A DNA stretch of 64,000 bases from Desulfogranum marinum (GTDB lineage Bacteria; Desulfobacterota; Desulfobulbia; Desulfobulbales; Desulfobulbaceae). Location of the stretch: positions 310,001 to 374,000 of the forward strand of contig NZ_JAFFQD010000001.1 of assembly GCF_016918565.1 (NCBI RefSeq), written 5' to 3'. The translations under genes and the position numbers were made by a program. The notes under the pieces are model-generated. The model did no database searches. It saw only the letters and a list, made by a program, of their open reading frames with translations, and had not been told where the DNA came from. Numbering within the stretch: the first letter of the stretch is position 1; every line of letters starts with the position of its first letter. Positions 56,006 through 64,000 of this stretch are shown here, one piece after another.

Positions 56006-57387
56006 TGCACCCCCTTTTCTTTCTTCTCATGCTGCAATCGATGCACACTCTCCATGAACACCCTTCCCCGCTCTTCATATCCGGCATACATGTCAAAGCT
56101 TGCACATCCCGGGGCAAGCAAAACCAAGTCTCCACGCTGTGCACACCTGCGAGCTACCTGAACGGCATCATCCATTGACTCTGCAATGGCAACAGGCACT
56201 ATATCGCCAAACACCTGCTTCATTTTTTCTGCTGCCTCTCCAAGCAGTATAAGCCGGCGCACTTTTTGTGCTACGACATCGCGCAACAACTGCCAGTCGC
56301 CACCTTTTTCTCTGCCTCCCGCGATCAATACCACCGGCTCCGTGCACCCTTTGAGTGCAGCATGCATTGCACCATAGTTGGTTGCCTTCGAATCATTTAT
56401 GTATCGAACACCTTCTATCACTGCGACTTCAGTCATTCTATGTAGGGGAGGCTCAAATACCTTGAGTCCACCTTGAACCTCCTCTCGTTTACAACCGGCA
56501 AGCCTAACTGCAAGAATGGCTGCTGCTGCATTGAGGCGATTAACAGAAGAGGTAAGATGCGTATCTTGCAGGTTATAGGTTTCCTGCCTCAACACCCCGT
56601 TCTCTTTGAAGTTCAACTCTACTGCATCTCCGTTAACGACTGCCTCGAACCGCTTGCCTGTCCCAAACCGATAGACGTCAACATTATCCACGCTGGTAAT
56701 TTCAGCCAAGCGCTGATCATCTCCCCCCAAAATAAGTCGATCACCTGGACGCTGATGGCTGACCAGCTTGAGTTTGGCGTCGACATAAGCGTCTATTGTA
56801 TGATGACGATCCAAATGGTCTGGCGAAATATTTAAAACCAGGCCGATATCAGGTCTAAAAGCTCCAGCCATGTCCAATTGAAAACTTGAAAGCTCTAACA
56901 CAACTACACTCGATTGCTCTTTGCTTGAAAAATACTCAAGCAAAGGGGTACCGATATTACCTCCAACAAACACCTGCTGCTGAGCATGGGCCAACAACGA
57001 GCCGACTAGAGACGTCACAGTTGTTTTGCCATTGGAACCAGTAACTGCAATTACAGGGACTTGAAAAAGTCCGGCGGCCAATCCGAGCTCCCCTACAATC
57101 TTAATCCCCTTTTGCCTCACTGCATGCAATACAGGCAGATCAAGTGGGATACCAGGACTGGGCACGACAAAATCAAATGAACTTAAAAATTCTTCTGTAT
57201 GCCCTCCAAACTCAAACTGCACCCCTTTGCTCTGCAAATCAGCAGTCAAAGCAGCGTCCAGTTGATCTGCAGTCCTTCCTTCAGATACCCCTACGCAAAC
57301 ATCACGATCCAGCAAAAATCGAACAGCAGACAGGCCGGCCTTTCCGCAACCGACCACGACACCTTTCATTCCTGGAAGAAGCAGCAC
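56002..57387 (-). CDS. murD: UDP-N-acetylmuramoylalanine-D-glutamate ligase
   Basis: This 461-residue ligase has the UDP site VVGCGKAGLSAVRFLL, ATP loop VTGSNGKTTVTSLVG and YINDSKATNYGAMHAAL. It adds D-Glu to UDP-MurNAc-L-Ala. It is a complete enzyme, 2 bases downstream of mraY. Confidence 0.97.
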   Translation of the reverse strand: MLLLPGMKGVVVGCGKAGLSAVRFLLDRDVCVGVSEGRTADQLDAALTADLQSKGVQFEFGGHTEEFLSSFDFVVPSPGIPLDLPVLHAVRQKGIKIVGELGLAAGLFQVPVIAVTGSNGKTTVTSLVGSLLAHAQQQVFVGGNIGTPLLEYFSSKEQSSVVVLELSSFQLDMAGAFRPDIGLVLNISPDHLDRHHTIDAYVDAKLKLVSHQRPGDRLILGGDDQRLAEITSVDNVDVYRFGTGKRFEAVVNGDAVELNFKENGVLRQETYNLQDTHLTSSVNRLNAAAAILAVRLAGCKREEVQGGLKVFEPPLHRMTEVAVIEGVRYINDSKATNYGAMHAALKGCTEPVVLIAGGREKGGDWQLLRDVVAQKVRRLILLGEAAEKMKQVFGDIVPVAIAESMDDAVQVARRCAQRGDLVLLAPGCASFDMYAGYEERGRVFMESVHRLQHEKKEKGVQ

Positions 57388-57389
57388 TG

Positions 57390-58469
57390 TTACCTCAACT
57401 TTAAAGTAGCCAGCCCAATCAGGCCAAGTATAATCGAAATTATCCAGAACCTGACCACTACTTTGGGTTCAACCCACCCCTTTTTCTCAAAATGGTGATG
57501 AATTGGAGCCATGAGAAAAATCCGTTTCCCTGCTGTGAGCTTAAAATATCCCACCTGAAGGATGACGGAAACCGCTTCCAGCACAAATATACCGCCAACA
57601 ATGGCCAGCAGTAATTCTTGTTTGGTAATAATGGAAACAGCACCAAGTGTTCCCCCAAGAGAAAGTGAACCGACATCACCCATAAAAATCTGGGCAGGAT
57701 AGGCATTAAACCAGAGAAAACCAAGACATGCGCCGACCAAAGTGCCGCAATACACGGCAACTTCACCAGCACCCTGGACAAAAGGAATCTGTAAATACTG
57801 GGCAACGACCATGTTTCCTGCAACATAGGAGAAAACAAGATACACCGCCCCGGTAATAACAATCGGACCGGCAGCCAGTCCATCAAGGCCATCGGTCAGA
57901 TTGACGGCGTTGGAAGCACCCACAATCACCAGCACTGCTAAAGGAATGTACCACCAACCCAAATCCGGCAGAATGGCCTTAAAAAAAGGTAAACTCAACA
58001 CCCCGTCGTAGACTGGATGCAAGATAAGATACAAGCCGACAATAGAAGCACCCACCACCTGCAGCGCTAGCTTTTCCCTGGCTGTCAACCCCCTGGAATT
58101 GCCCTTTCGGATCTTTTTCCAATCATCAACTGATCCGATAATGCCAAAAAAAATGCTAACCCCGAGCAACAACCAAACCAGGCCATTGGTTAAATCAGCC
58201 CAAATGAAGGTTGAAAAGATCATGGCCGCTAATATGAGCACGCCTCCCATGGTGGGTACGCCCTGTTTTGAAAAATGTGATTCAGGGCCGTCCTCCCTTA
58301 TTACCTGGCCGATTTGTTTCTTTTTTAGCCAGGCGATAAAAATCGGGCCGACTATAATCACAAAAAGAAGGGCCGTAATAGAACTGCCAATGGCCCTAAA
58401 GGTAATATAACGAAAAACATTGAGCCAGCTGTAGTCGATATGAAGAGGATAGAGAAAGTTATAGAGCAT
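57390..58469 (-). CDS. mraY: Phospho-MurNAc-pentapeptide translocase
   Basis: This 359-residue membrane enzyme has about 10 helices and makes lipid I. Signature loops are visible: GTVDDWKK-like SVDDWKKIRKGNSRGLT, the catalytic NAVNLTDGLDGLA, MGDVGSLSLGGTLG and PIHHHFEKKG. The length is normal. Confidence 0.97.
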   Translation of the reverse strand: MLYNFLYPLHIDYSWLNVFRYITFRAIGSSITALLFVIIVGPIFIAWLKKKQIGQVIREDGPESHFSKQGVPTMGGVLILAAMIFSTFIWADLTNGLVWLLLGVSIFFGIIGSVDDWKKIRKGNSRGLTAREKLALQVVGASIVGLYLILHPVYDGVLSLPFFKAILPDLGWWYIPLAVLVIVGASNAVNLTDGLDGLAAGPIVITGAVYLVFSYVAGNMVVAQYLQIPFVQGAGEVAVYCGTLVGACLGFLWFNAYPAQIFMGDVGSLSLGGTLGAVSIITKQELLLAIVGGIFVLEAVSVILQVGYFKLTAGKRIFLMAPIHHHFEKKGWVEPKVVVRFWIISIILGLIGLATLKLR

Positions 58470-58480
58470 AGCGCATCCCG

Positions 58481-61400
58481 TTAAAGTTTCAGGAGCTGTT
58501 CCAGCTCTTCGATAATAGTTTCCATCCTCATTCCCCGCGACCCTTTGGCAAGAAGCCAGTCATTTTCGGCAACCACTCCATTGGAGATCAGGTGATACAA
58601 CCAGGTAGCAATAGCCTTGGGATCGGCGAAAATATGAATGCTCGATTCTGCCATACCGCCAGCCAGCGCCCCTTTTGAAACAGTAGTTGCGTATTCTCCG
58701 GTAACGGCAAGCTCGTTGTAACCAAGTTCAGCTGCCAGACGTCCTACCTGTTCGTGAGCTGCCTCTGCGAGCTCACCCAGCTCAAGCATATCTCCCAGCG
58801 CAGCAATACGCTTTCCCTGCTCGCCAAAAGAAGCGACCGTTTGCAAGGCAGCCGCCATAGAGGCTGGATTTGCATTATAGGTATCGTTTACAACCTGCAG
58901 GCCTCCAGGCAACGTAACAGTAACCATACGCTTATCATAGGCAGCATAGGACTCGAGCCCGGTCACGATATCTGCAACAGGAATACCTGCAGCAACAGCT
59001 ATCGCTGCTGCCGCCGCTGCATTACTCACATTGTGATTGCCGGGCACCTGTAACGAAACCCGTTTTTTTTCACCCTGGACATCCAGGGTGAAATTGGTTC
59101 CCAAATGCCCTTTATTAAAAATACGTGTTACCTGCACAGCAGGTTTGTACCTTCTCCCTGTTGCGGTAACGGCAAACCCGATTTTTTTTCCTTGGTCGCC
59201 CTTTAATAATCTGCGAACGTGTGGGTCGTCATAATTAACCACCTTAGTGCTCTCTGGTCGCATGCCGGCAAATAATTCGCCCTTGGCAGCAGCGACCCCT
59301 TCAACGGTTCCCAGCCCAAGTAGATGTGCCGGCTGCACATTATTGATACAACCAATATCAGGATCGGCAATGGCTGTCAGCTTTGCAATCTCGCCGAAAG
59401 AATTCATGCCCATCTCCAGAATGGCTGCTCTGTGGGCGGAGGTAACCGGCAGCAGTGACAATGGGAGCCCAATTAAGTTATTGAAATTGCCTTCGGTTTT
59501 CAGCACCGAGTCTCCGTATGCTTGTTTTTGTCCATCGCAGGCAGCAAAAATAGCAGCGGTCATCTCCTTTACTGTTGTTTTGCCGGAGCTGCCGGTTATA
59601 GACGCCACAAGCAACCTCTTTCCCAGCAACCTGCGTCGGTAAGCAGCAAGTGCGCCCAAAGCAACCAGTGTATCAGCAACCTTTATGACAAGAACACCAG
59701 GATTGACAGGACCACACTCCCGATCGACCACAACCGCGGCAGCGCCGTTTTCAACGGCTACCTCAATAAAATTATGACCATCAAAGTGTTCACCATGAAG
59801 GGCCACGAAGATATCGCCGGGCTGTATTTTTCGGGAGTCGGTTGACACTCGCTTATAGCAATCTTTCCGGCTCCCTGAAACTATCTGTCCTTTGGTCGCA
59901 GCCAGCAAATGTTTAACAGACCAAACCAATAACCCCTGTAATGCTTCGAATCGATCATCAAAATAATGTTTTTCACGACCAACTATCTGGTATGTTTCAT
60001 GCCCCTTTCCGGCAATAACAACCCAATCTTTATTTTCAGCTTGACTACAGGCAAAGCTAATGGCTTTGTGCCTGTCAGTGACCACGGAAAAACTTTTTGT
60101 ATCTTGTGACCGTTCAAAAAGCTCTTCAGGTGAAACCATGATTGCTCCCGATGCTTGCACACCGGGAATAATATCTTGTATTATTTGCTCTGGATCTTCC
60201 GTTCTCGGATTGTCGGAAGTGACTACAATACAATCTGCCCATTGACCAACTATCTTGCCCATTTCGGGCCGTTTACCGCGATCACGATCACCCCCGCAAC
60301 CAAACACGCAAACTAACCGGCCCCTGCAGAGTTGTTTGACTGTCCTTAAAACATTATCCAGCGCGTCAGGCGTGTGCGCATAATCAACAAAAACTGCAGG
60401 CTGTTGCTCTGGGTGTTGTTCATTTAGCACCACTTGTTCCATTCTCCCGGGAACGCTTTCAAGAGCGGCCAACCCATTGCGTACCTGTTGGCAACTCAGT
60501 CCCAAGGCATGACTGACTCCCCCTGCAGTGAGCATATTGAGGATATTAAACTCTCCAGTCAAAACAGATTCCACTTGCACCTCTTGATCAGCAACGTGAA
60601 GGGTACAACTCGTCCCGCTTTTCCCCTGTACTGTTTCAGTGGGCCAGATATCATTTGTAGAGTCCAAACCGCATCGATACACTTGCAAAGACGGGAGAGC
60701 ATCAGCAAGTCGTGCTCCCCAGTTTCGTCCTTCCGCGTTTTCCCTATTAACGATGACAGCAGCGCCATCAGTTTTGAGATGCAACTGAAATAGACGCTTT
60801 TTTACCGCGAAATACTCCTCCAAATCATGGTGGTAATCAAGGTGATCCCTGCTCAAATTTGTAAATGCAGCAACATCAAACAACAGGGAGCCCAATCGCT
60901 TCTGATCAAGAGCATGGGAGGAAACCTCGATGAGTACATGTGTCACCCCATTATCAGCCATGCGTCGTAGCGTCTTCTGCAATGTCACTGGGTCTGGAGT
61001 GGTAAGGGGTGCCTCTTGCAGTACTGTTGTTTCTTTTTGTTTTACATACCGGTAGTTTACCGTACCAATTACACCAGGAACGTATCCGGCTTCCGCCAAT
61101 ATTTTCTCCAGCAACCATGTGCAGGTTGTTTTGCCGTTGGTCCCAGTCAACCCAACCAGCACCATCTCATCAGCCGGTTTTCCATAAAAAACAGCAGCCA
61201 ACTCCGCTAAAGCAGCTCGCGGATCGTCAACCAACCCAACCAGTTGTTTTTCCCTCCCGGCTTTAACCGGTATAGTGCAACCTTCCTGAGCAACCACCAG
61301 GATAGCTCCCCTGGAAATCGCATCAGCGATAAATGTATGCCCGTCTTGATGCACACCTTTTACTGCTATAAAAACACTACCAGGACGCACCTCTTTACTG

Positions 61401-61498
61401 TTGCAGGTCAAGAGGGTAACCTCCTGCTCCATATCAACATCTTTGCCGTTCAGGACAGATGGCTCAAGTACTGCAAGTATTTTTTTTAGAGTCGGCAT
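58481..61498 (-). CDS. murEF: MurE-MurF fusion (two consecutive peptidoglycan precursor ligases)
   Basis: This single 1005-residue frame joins two enzymes. MurE is about residues 1-522, with ATP loop GTNGKTT at 119-125, DYAHTPDAL, and DNPRTEDP at 429-436. The DNPR form marks meso-diaminopimelate-adding MurE. MurF follows from about 525, starting with the KGQIVSGSRKD / VSTDSRKIQPGDIFVAL region, with ATP loop GSSGKTT at 636-642 and NDTYNANPASM near 860. There is no stop or long linker between them. It adds the third residue and then D-Ala-D-Ala. Fusions of these two are known in a few lineages such as Bordetella. Confidence 0.95.
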   Translation of the reverse strand: MPTLKKILAVLEPSVLNGKDVDMEQEVTLLTCNSKEVRPGSVFIAVKGVHQDGHTFIADAISRGAILVVAQEGCTIPVKAGREKQLVGLVDDPRAALAELAAVFYGKPADEMVLVGLTGTNGKTTCTWLLEKILAEAGYVPGVIGTVNYRYVKQKETTVLQEAPLTTPDPVTLQKTLRRMADNGVTHVLIEVSSHALDQKRLGSLLFDVAAFTNLSRDHLDYHHDLEEYFAVKKRLFQLHLKTDGAAVIVNRENAEGRNWGARLADALPSLQVYRCGLDSTNDIWPTETVQGKSGTSCTLHVADQEVQVESVLTGEFNILNMLTAGGVSHALGLSCQQVRNGLAALESVPGRMEQVVLNEQHPEQQPAVFVDYAHTPDALDNVLRTVKQLCRGRLVCVFGCGGDRDRGKRPEMGKIVGQWADCIVVTSDNPRTEDPEQIIQDIIPGVQASGAIMVSPEELFERSQDTKSFSVVTDRHKAISFACSQAENKDWVVIAGKGHETYQIVGREKHYFDDRFEALQGLLVWSVKHLLAATKGQIVSGSRKDCYKRVSTDSRKIQPGDIFVALHGEHFDGHNFIEVAVENGAAAVVVDRECGPVNPGVLVIKVADTLVALGALAAYRRRLLGKRLLVASITGSSGKTTVKEMTAAIFAACDGQKQAYGDSVLKTEGNFNNLIGLPLSLLPVTSAHRAAILEMGMNSFGEIAKLTAIADPDIGCINNVQPAHLLGLGTVEGVAAAKGELFAGMRPESTKVVNYDDPHVRRLLKGDQGKKIGFAVTATGRRYKPAVQVTRIFNKGHLGTNFTLDVQGEKKRVSLQVPGNHNVSNAAAAAAIAVAAGIPVADIVTGLESYAAYDKRMVTVTLPGGLQVVNDTYNANPASMAAALQTVASFGEQGKRIAALGDMLELGELAEAAHEQVGRLAAELGYNELAVTGEYATTVSKGALAGGMAESSIHIFADPKAIATWLYHLISNGVVAENDWLLAKGSRGMRMETIIEELEQLLKL

Positions 61499-61504
61499 GG
61501 GTGG

Positions 61505-63355
61505 CTAAATCTCTTTTTGTAGAGTTAAAGAACACTCATCAACACTTGCCAGAGGTTCTCCCGGCGCTGGATCCTGTGCGACAATTTTTCCGGTTCCACT
61601 TATCCGCACCCTGATATTCTGCGTATTGATTCTCTGCAGCCCCTTGCGTAAGCTCAACCCTATCAGCTCCGGCATATGCACGGTTGCGGCAACGGCTGTT
61701 TCCACAGGTTCTTGGAAATCAAGTCGCTTGCTAATAAAAAACTGATGAAAATTCTCAGGATTTTTTTGTTGCGGATAGGGTGGTCTCTCCACATGCGGCT
61801 TATTCATTAATTGGCTCAGCACATCCTTACCGATATTGGCCAACTTCTCTTTTTTCTTGTTTCCGGGAGATGGCAGCAGGGTGTCTTTTTCAACAGCCAT
61901 CACCAACATATAACGCGGCATTTTTACAGGTAAAAGTCCCATGTAGAATTCTTGCATCAGATACTGTGACAACCCATTGTTCACGTTTAAGGCTACATGC
62001 GATGTAGTAAAATCAACCAACCCTTCCATCTCACCTTTTTTGGGATTTTGATTGCGAAACAATTCTCTTCGTACAATGACCCCTGAGGCAGGGTCAAGAA
62101 TATGTTCACGCTCCGTAAACTCCTGATCTCTTACATATTCCCTCTTAGTGCCGTGATCATAGATTCCCTCCAGAATATATGGCGCTATTCTCCACCCTCC
62201 ATTAACAAGACTGGCCAGCGCAACGCTCATTTGCGCGCCGGTCAGTGTGTCTTCTGCGGGACTTCCTGCCGATTCTTTTTCTAATTGTTGATCCTTGGTG
62301 TTCGTTCCCCACTGGTCAAGCACATGCTTTTCCAACCCTAACCGCGTTTCAAACTGTTGCAGAGTCTGTTCATCAACACCGTACCTGGGCGCAGCAACGG
62401 TGGGAGGCAACATTTTTTTGATTGTCAGGCCTTCTCTGGCTATGGCTGCAGCTTTAGCAATGATCGGCTCAATCAGTGCCTTATGAAAATCGTGCCGATA
62501 GACCCTGTTCAACCGAACTTGATCATCAGCCTGCCAGAAATAATTGGGATTAAAAGAGGGATAGTTCATTACCGCCAGAACCTTACCAGTCAATGGCTCG
62601 AGTAAAACCCCCATACCCTTGACGGCTCCCTGTTGATCCAGATAACTGCGAAAACGCTTTTCAAGCTGCTTTTGAATGTCGATGTCAAGGGTCAACACCA
62701 CATCCGTCGCTTTTCTGCCTAAAATTGGTTGATCTGACAAGTCAATCTCTTGTACATCCTCCTTTCTAAAAGCCCCCGGCTGCAGCAGTGTATCATATCT
62801 TCCTTCCACCCCGGCCAGTCCAATTCCCTCGCCCACGAAACCCAGCACATGGGATGCGGCAGTATGCGCCGGGTAAAAACGGACCTCTTCGGATTTACAG
62901 TAGACCCCCGGCAAATCTGCTTTATTGACCGCCTCCGCCTGCTCTTTATCCAGATCATCTGCCAACTCGATAACGCGTTGACGACTTTTAAGTTGAACTT
63001 CCAGTATATCCGGGCTTTCTTCCAACACCTGCCCTAAAAGCGCAGCGGCCTCTTTTCGGTCCTTAATTTCAGCAGGATGGACAAACAAGGAAAACAAGTG
63101 ATACGAGACAGCCAGTTCCTTCAAGGATCTGTCGTAAATAGTACCTCTTAAAACAGGTTCAGCGAACGATTCGCCCGCTGAAAACCATGCATTTTTATCT
63201 ATCAAAGCAGCCATTTTTCCACCCAAATCCTGAATTACCACAGGATTTCGGTAGAAAAACACACCGCCTATTATCAGCAAAACGCAAACTATGGTACTAA
63301 GGCACCGTCGTCGTCTTCGCTGCTTTATTATTCGTGGAGAAACTGTGCTTACCAT
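61505..63355 (-). CDS. FtsI-like class B penicillin-binding protein with degenerate transpeptidase domain
   Basis: This 616-residue protein stands in the ftsI slot. It keeps one N-terminal membrane helix (about 18-35), the pedestal motif RGTIYDR (70-76), HVLGFVGEGIGLAGVE (169-184), GVLLEPLTGKVLAVMNYPS (249-267) and a C-terminal PASTA domain (about 553-613, MPELIGLSLRKGLQ). The active site is gone: FEPGSTxKP has become IEPIIAKA (295-302, no serine), no SxN is found in the following region, and KTGT is replaced by DFTTSHVAL (448-456). The frame is open and normally spaced, so it looks like a maintained non-enzymatic protein, not a decaying gene. Confidence 0.88.
   Translation of the reverse strand: MVSTVSPRIIKQRRRRRCLSTIVCVLLIIGGVFFYRNPVVIQDLGGKMAALIDKNAWFSAGESFAEPVLRGTIYDRSLKELAVSYHLFSLFVHPAEIKDRKEAAALLGQVLEESPDILEVQLKSRQRVIELADDLDKEQAEAVNKADLPGVYCKSEEVRFYPAHTAASHVLGFVGEGIGLAGVEGRYDTLLQPGAFRKEDVQEIDLSDQPILGRKATDVVLTLDIDIQKQLEKRFRSYLDQQGAVKGMGVLLEPLTGKVLAVMNYPSFNPNYFWQADDQVRLNRVYRHDFHKALIEPIIAKAAAIAREGLTIKKMLPPTVAAPRYGVDEQTLQQFETRLGLEKHVLDQWGTNTKDQQLEKESAGSPAEDTLTGAQMSVALASLVNGGWRIAPYILEGIYDHGTKREYVRDQEFTEREHILDPASGVIVRRELFRNQNPKKGEMEGLVDFTTSHVALNVNNGLSQYLMQEFYMGLLPVKMPRYMLVMAVEKDTLLPSPGNKKKEKLANIGKDVLSQLMNKPHVERPPYPQQKNPENFHQFFISKRLDFQEPVETAVAATVHMPELIGLSLRKGLQRINTQNIRVRISGTGKIVAQDPAPGEPLASVDECSLTLQKEI
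61516..61700 (-). other. PASTA-domain coding segment of the FtsI-like protein
   Basis: The encoded stretch begins at HMPELIGLSLRKGLQRI and ends at DECSLTLQ. It has the usual PASTA pattern: proline/aspartate opening, a helix of small residues, a GTGKIVAQDPAPGEP turn and a final strand. PASTA domains in class B PBPs help contact peptidoglycan or partners. Its preservation, in contrast to the lost active site, suggests a scaffold role. Confidence 0.7.
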
Positions 63356-63360
63356 TTCAC

Positions 63361-63729
63361 CTACATCTTGTGCACCTGCCCCTGGGAGGGCACGTAAAGT
63401 TCCAGACGTGCCCCTGCCAAAGCCTGGATATGGCTTTCCGACGTGAGCTGTGCCCTTTTTGCCAACAGTATCATGTGTGAGTCATCAAGCACTTTCCGTT
63501 GCTGTTGTACCTGTTGCAGTGTTTTTTGAGCACGTTGAATCTGCCAACTGAAAAGCTGACTTACACCGGCAACCAAAACCACCGCGGCAATCAAGATAAC
63601 AGCCAAAGGTCTCTGCAAATGTTTAAGTGGCGAAATCGCCAAAGGTTTACGCCTGACTTTTCGCCTTGCCACGGAAGTAGTACATACCGTTCCTGGTCTA
63701 TAAGGCCTAACACTTACATTTGTAATCAT
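63361..63729 (-). CDS. ftsL: Cell division protein FtsL
   Basis: This 122-residue bitopic protein has a basic N-terminal tail, one membrane helix (PLAVILIAAVVLVAGVSQLF) and a periplasmic coiled coil (RAQKTLQQVQQQRKVLDDSH). In other bacteria FtsL, with FtsB and FtsQ, activates the FtsW/FtsI synthase pair. I chose ATG 63729 because AGGAG lies 5 bases upstream. A longer frame to a TTG at 63750 has no such site. Confidence 0.85.
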   Translation of the reverse strand: MITNVSVRPYRPGTVCTTSVARRKVRRKPLAISPLKHLQRPLAVILIAAVVLVAGVSQLFSWQIQRAQKTLQQVQQQRKVLDDSHMILLAKRAQLTSESHIQALAGARLELYVPSQGQVHKM

Positions 63730-63770
63730 ACTCCTGCCTCCACAGTTCAATGAGAGCTAAAGTCGTTATA

Positions 63771-64000
63771 TTAATGACATCGCGTAGCCACTCTCATCTT
63801 GGCACTGCGTGCTCTCGGATTACTTGTTATTTCTTCTTGGGAAGCCTGCACCGGTTTCTTGGTTATCACCTGATACGCATCGCTCTTTGCAAAAGCCTGT
63901 TTTACAATCCTGTCTTCGATGGAATGAAAACTAATCATGCAAATCCTAGCGTCTTCTGCGAGCACCTGAGGAGCCGTGCTGATCAACTTCGTTATATTTT
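63771..64000 (-). CDS. rsmH: 16S rRNA m4C1402 methyltransferase, C-terminal fragment (5' end outside window)
   Basis: The visible part includes [20 protein letters not shown], a hallmark of RsmH (MraW), and the conserved [14 protein letters not shown] tail. It methylates C1402 of 16S rRNA and is the usual second gene of the dcw cluster. It lies 41 bases upstream of ftsL. The methyltransferase core lies beyond the window. Confidence 0.95.
   Translation of the reverse strand, partial: NITKLISTAPQVLAEDARICMISFHSIEDRIVKQAFAKSDAYQVITKKPVQASQEEITSNPRARSAKMRVATRCH

Noticed and set aside
61505-63355. The FtsI-like gene as a decaying pseudogene
   Set aside because: The 616-codon frame is intact, with conserved pedestal and PASTA domain and tight operon spacing, so a maintained non-catalytic protein is more likely.

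Overview
The window looks like a chromosomal segment of a strictly anaerobic, diazotrophic, Gram-negative bacterium. I infer Desulfobacterota, most likely a Desulfobulbales-type relative. The grounds are a nifH-nifI1-nifI2-nifD-nifK operon with the anaerobe-type NifD insertion, a glycolate/lactate-type FAD/Fe-S dehydrogenase with a TRAP transporter, an NhaD antiporter beside a DASS carrier, many PAS-rich two-component proteins, and a meso-DAP-type mur/fts cluster. No rRNA or tRNA gene, phage or CRISPR array was seen.

Layout. 1-2.1 kb: tail of a response regulator overlapping a REC-PAS-PAS-histidine kinase hybrid. 2.3-5.6 kb: an orphan protein, a palindromic repeat and a type IA topoisomerase III. 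5.9-14.2 kb (minus strand): a nitrogenase operon nifH-I1-I2-D-K, followed by a NifB-like protein without its radical-SAM cysteines, a 2Fe-2S ferredoxin, a GNAT, a HEPN-like protein, two orphans and a Nif11 protein. It is headed by a clear sigma-54 promoter with a NifA-type upstream site. 14.9-22.4 kb (plus): an operon pairing a histidinol-dehydrogenase paralogue, an SDR, a spermidine/putrescine-type ABC importer and a tandem HisB-like protein. This looks like a catabolic or salvage route built from histidine-biosynthesis folds. 22.7-30.5 kb: divergent operons (CBS protein-DASS carrier-NhaD on minus; kinase-like/REC fusion, REC, sigma-54 activator and NifX-like protein on plus). They share an intergenic region with two opposed sigma-54 promoters and two sets of helically phased GTTAC boxes. 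31.1-37.5 kb: glcD/glcF-like dehydrogenase and a TRAP transporter with a frameshifted binding protein, among small IS66-like MITEs. 37.6-40.7 kb: methionine gamma-lyase-like enzyme, Lrp/AsnC regulator and an aspartate/aromatic aminotransferase. 41.1-48.6 kb (minus): response regulator, two histidine kinases, a glycosyltransferase and a B12-type radical SAM protein. 48.9-64 kb (minus): the division/cell-wall (dcw) cluster from rsmH (cut by the window edge) to ftsZ.

The most unusual parts are these. (1) The dcw cluster has no ftsW, and its FtsI-like protein has lost all three transpeptidase motifs while keeping the pedestal and PASTA domain. The ftsW slot holds a 70-residue CxxC protein. (2) The nif operon carries a NifB-like pseudo-radical-SAM protein. 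(3) The HisD/HisB-like ABC operon has a two-domain HisB protein whose metal motifs survive in different half-domains. (4) The divergent sigma-54 region has phased GTTAC boxes, next to an activator whose Walker B aspartate is replaced by threonine. (5) A family of MITEs carries 8-bp target duplications, and one of them rewrote the end of the glcF-like gene.
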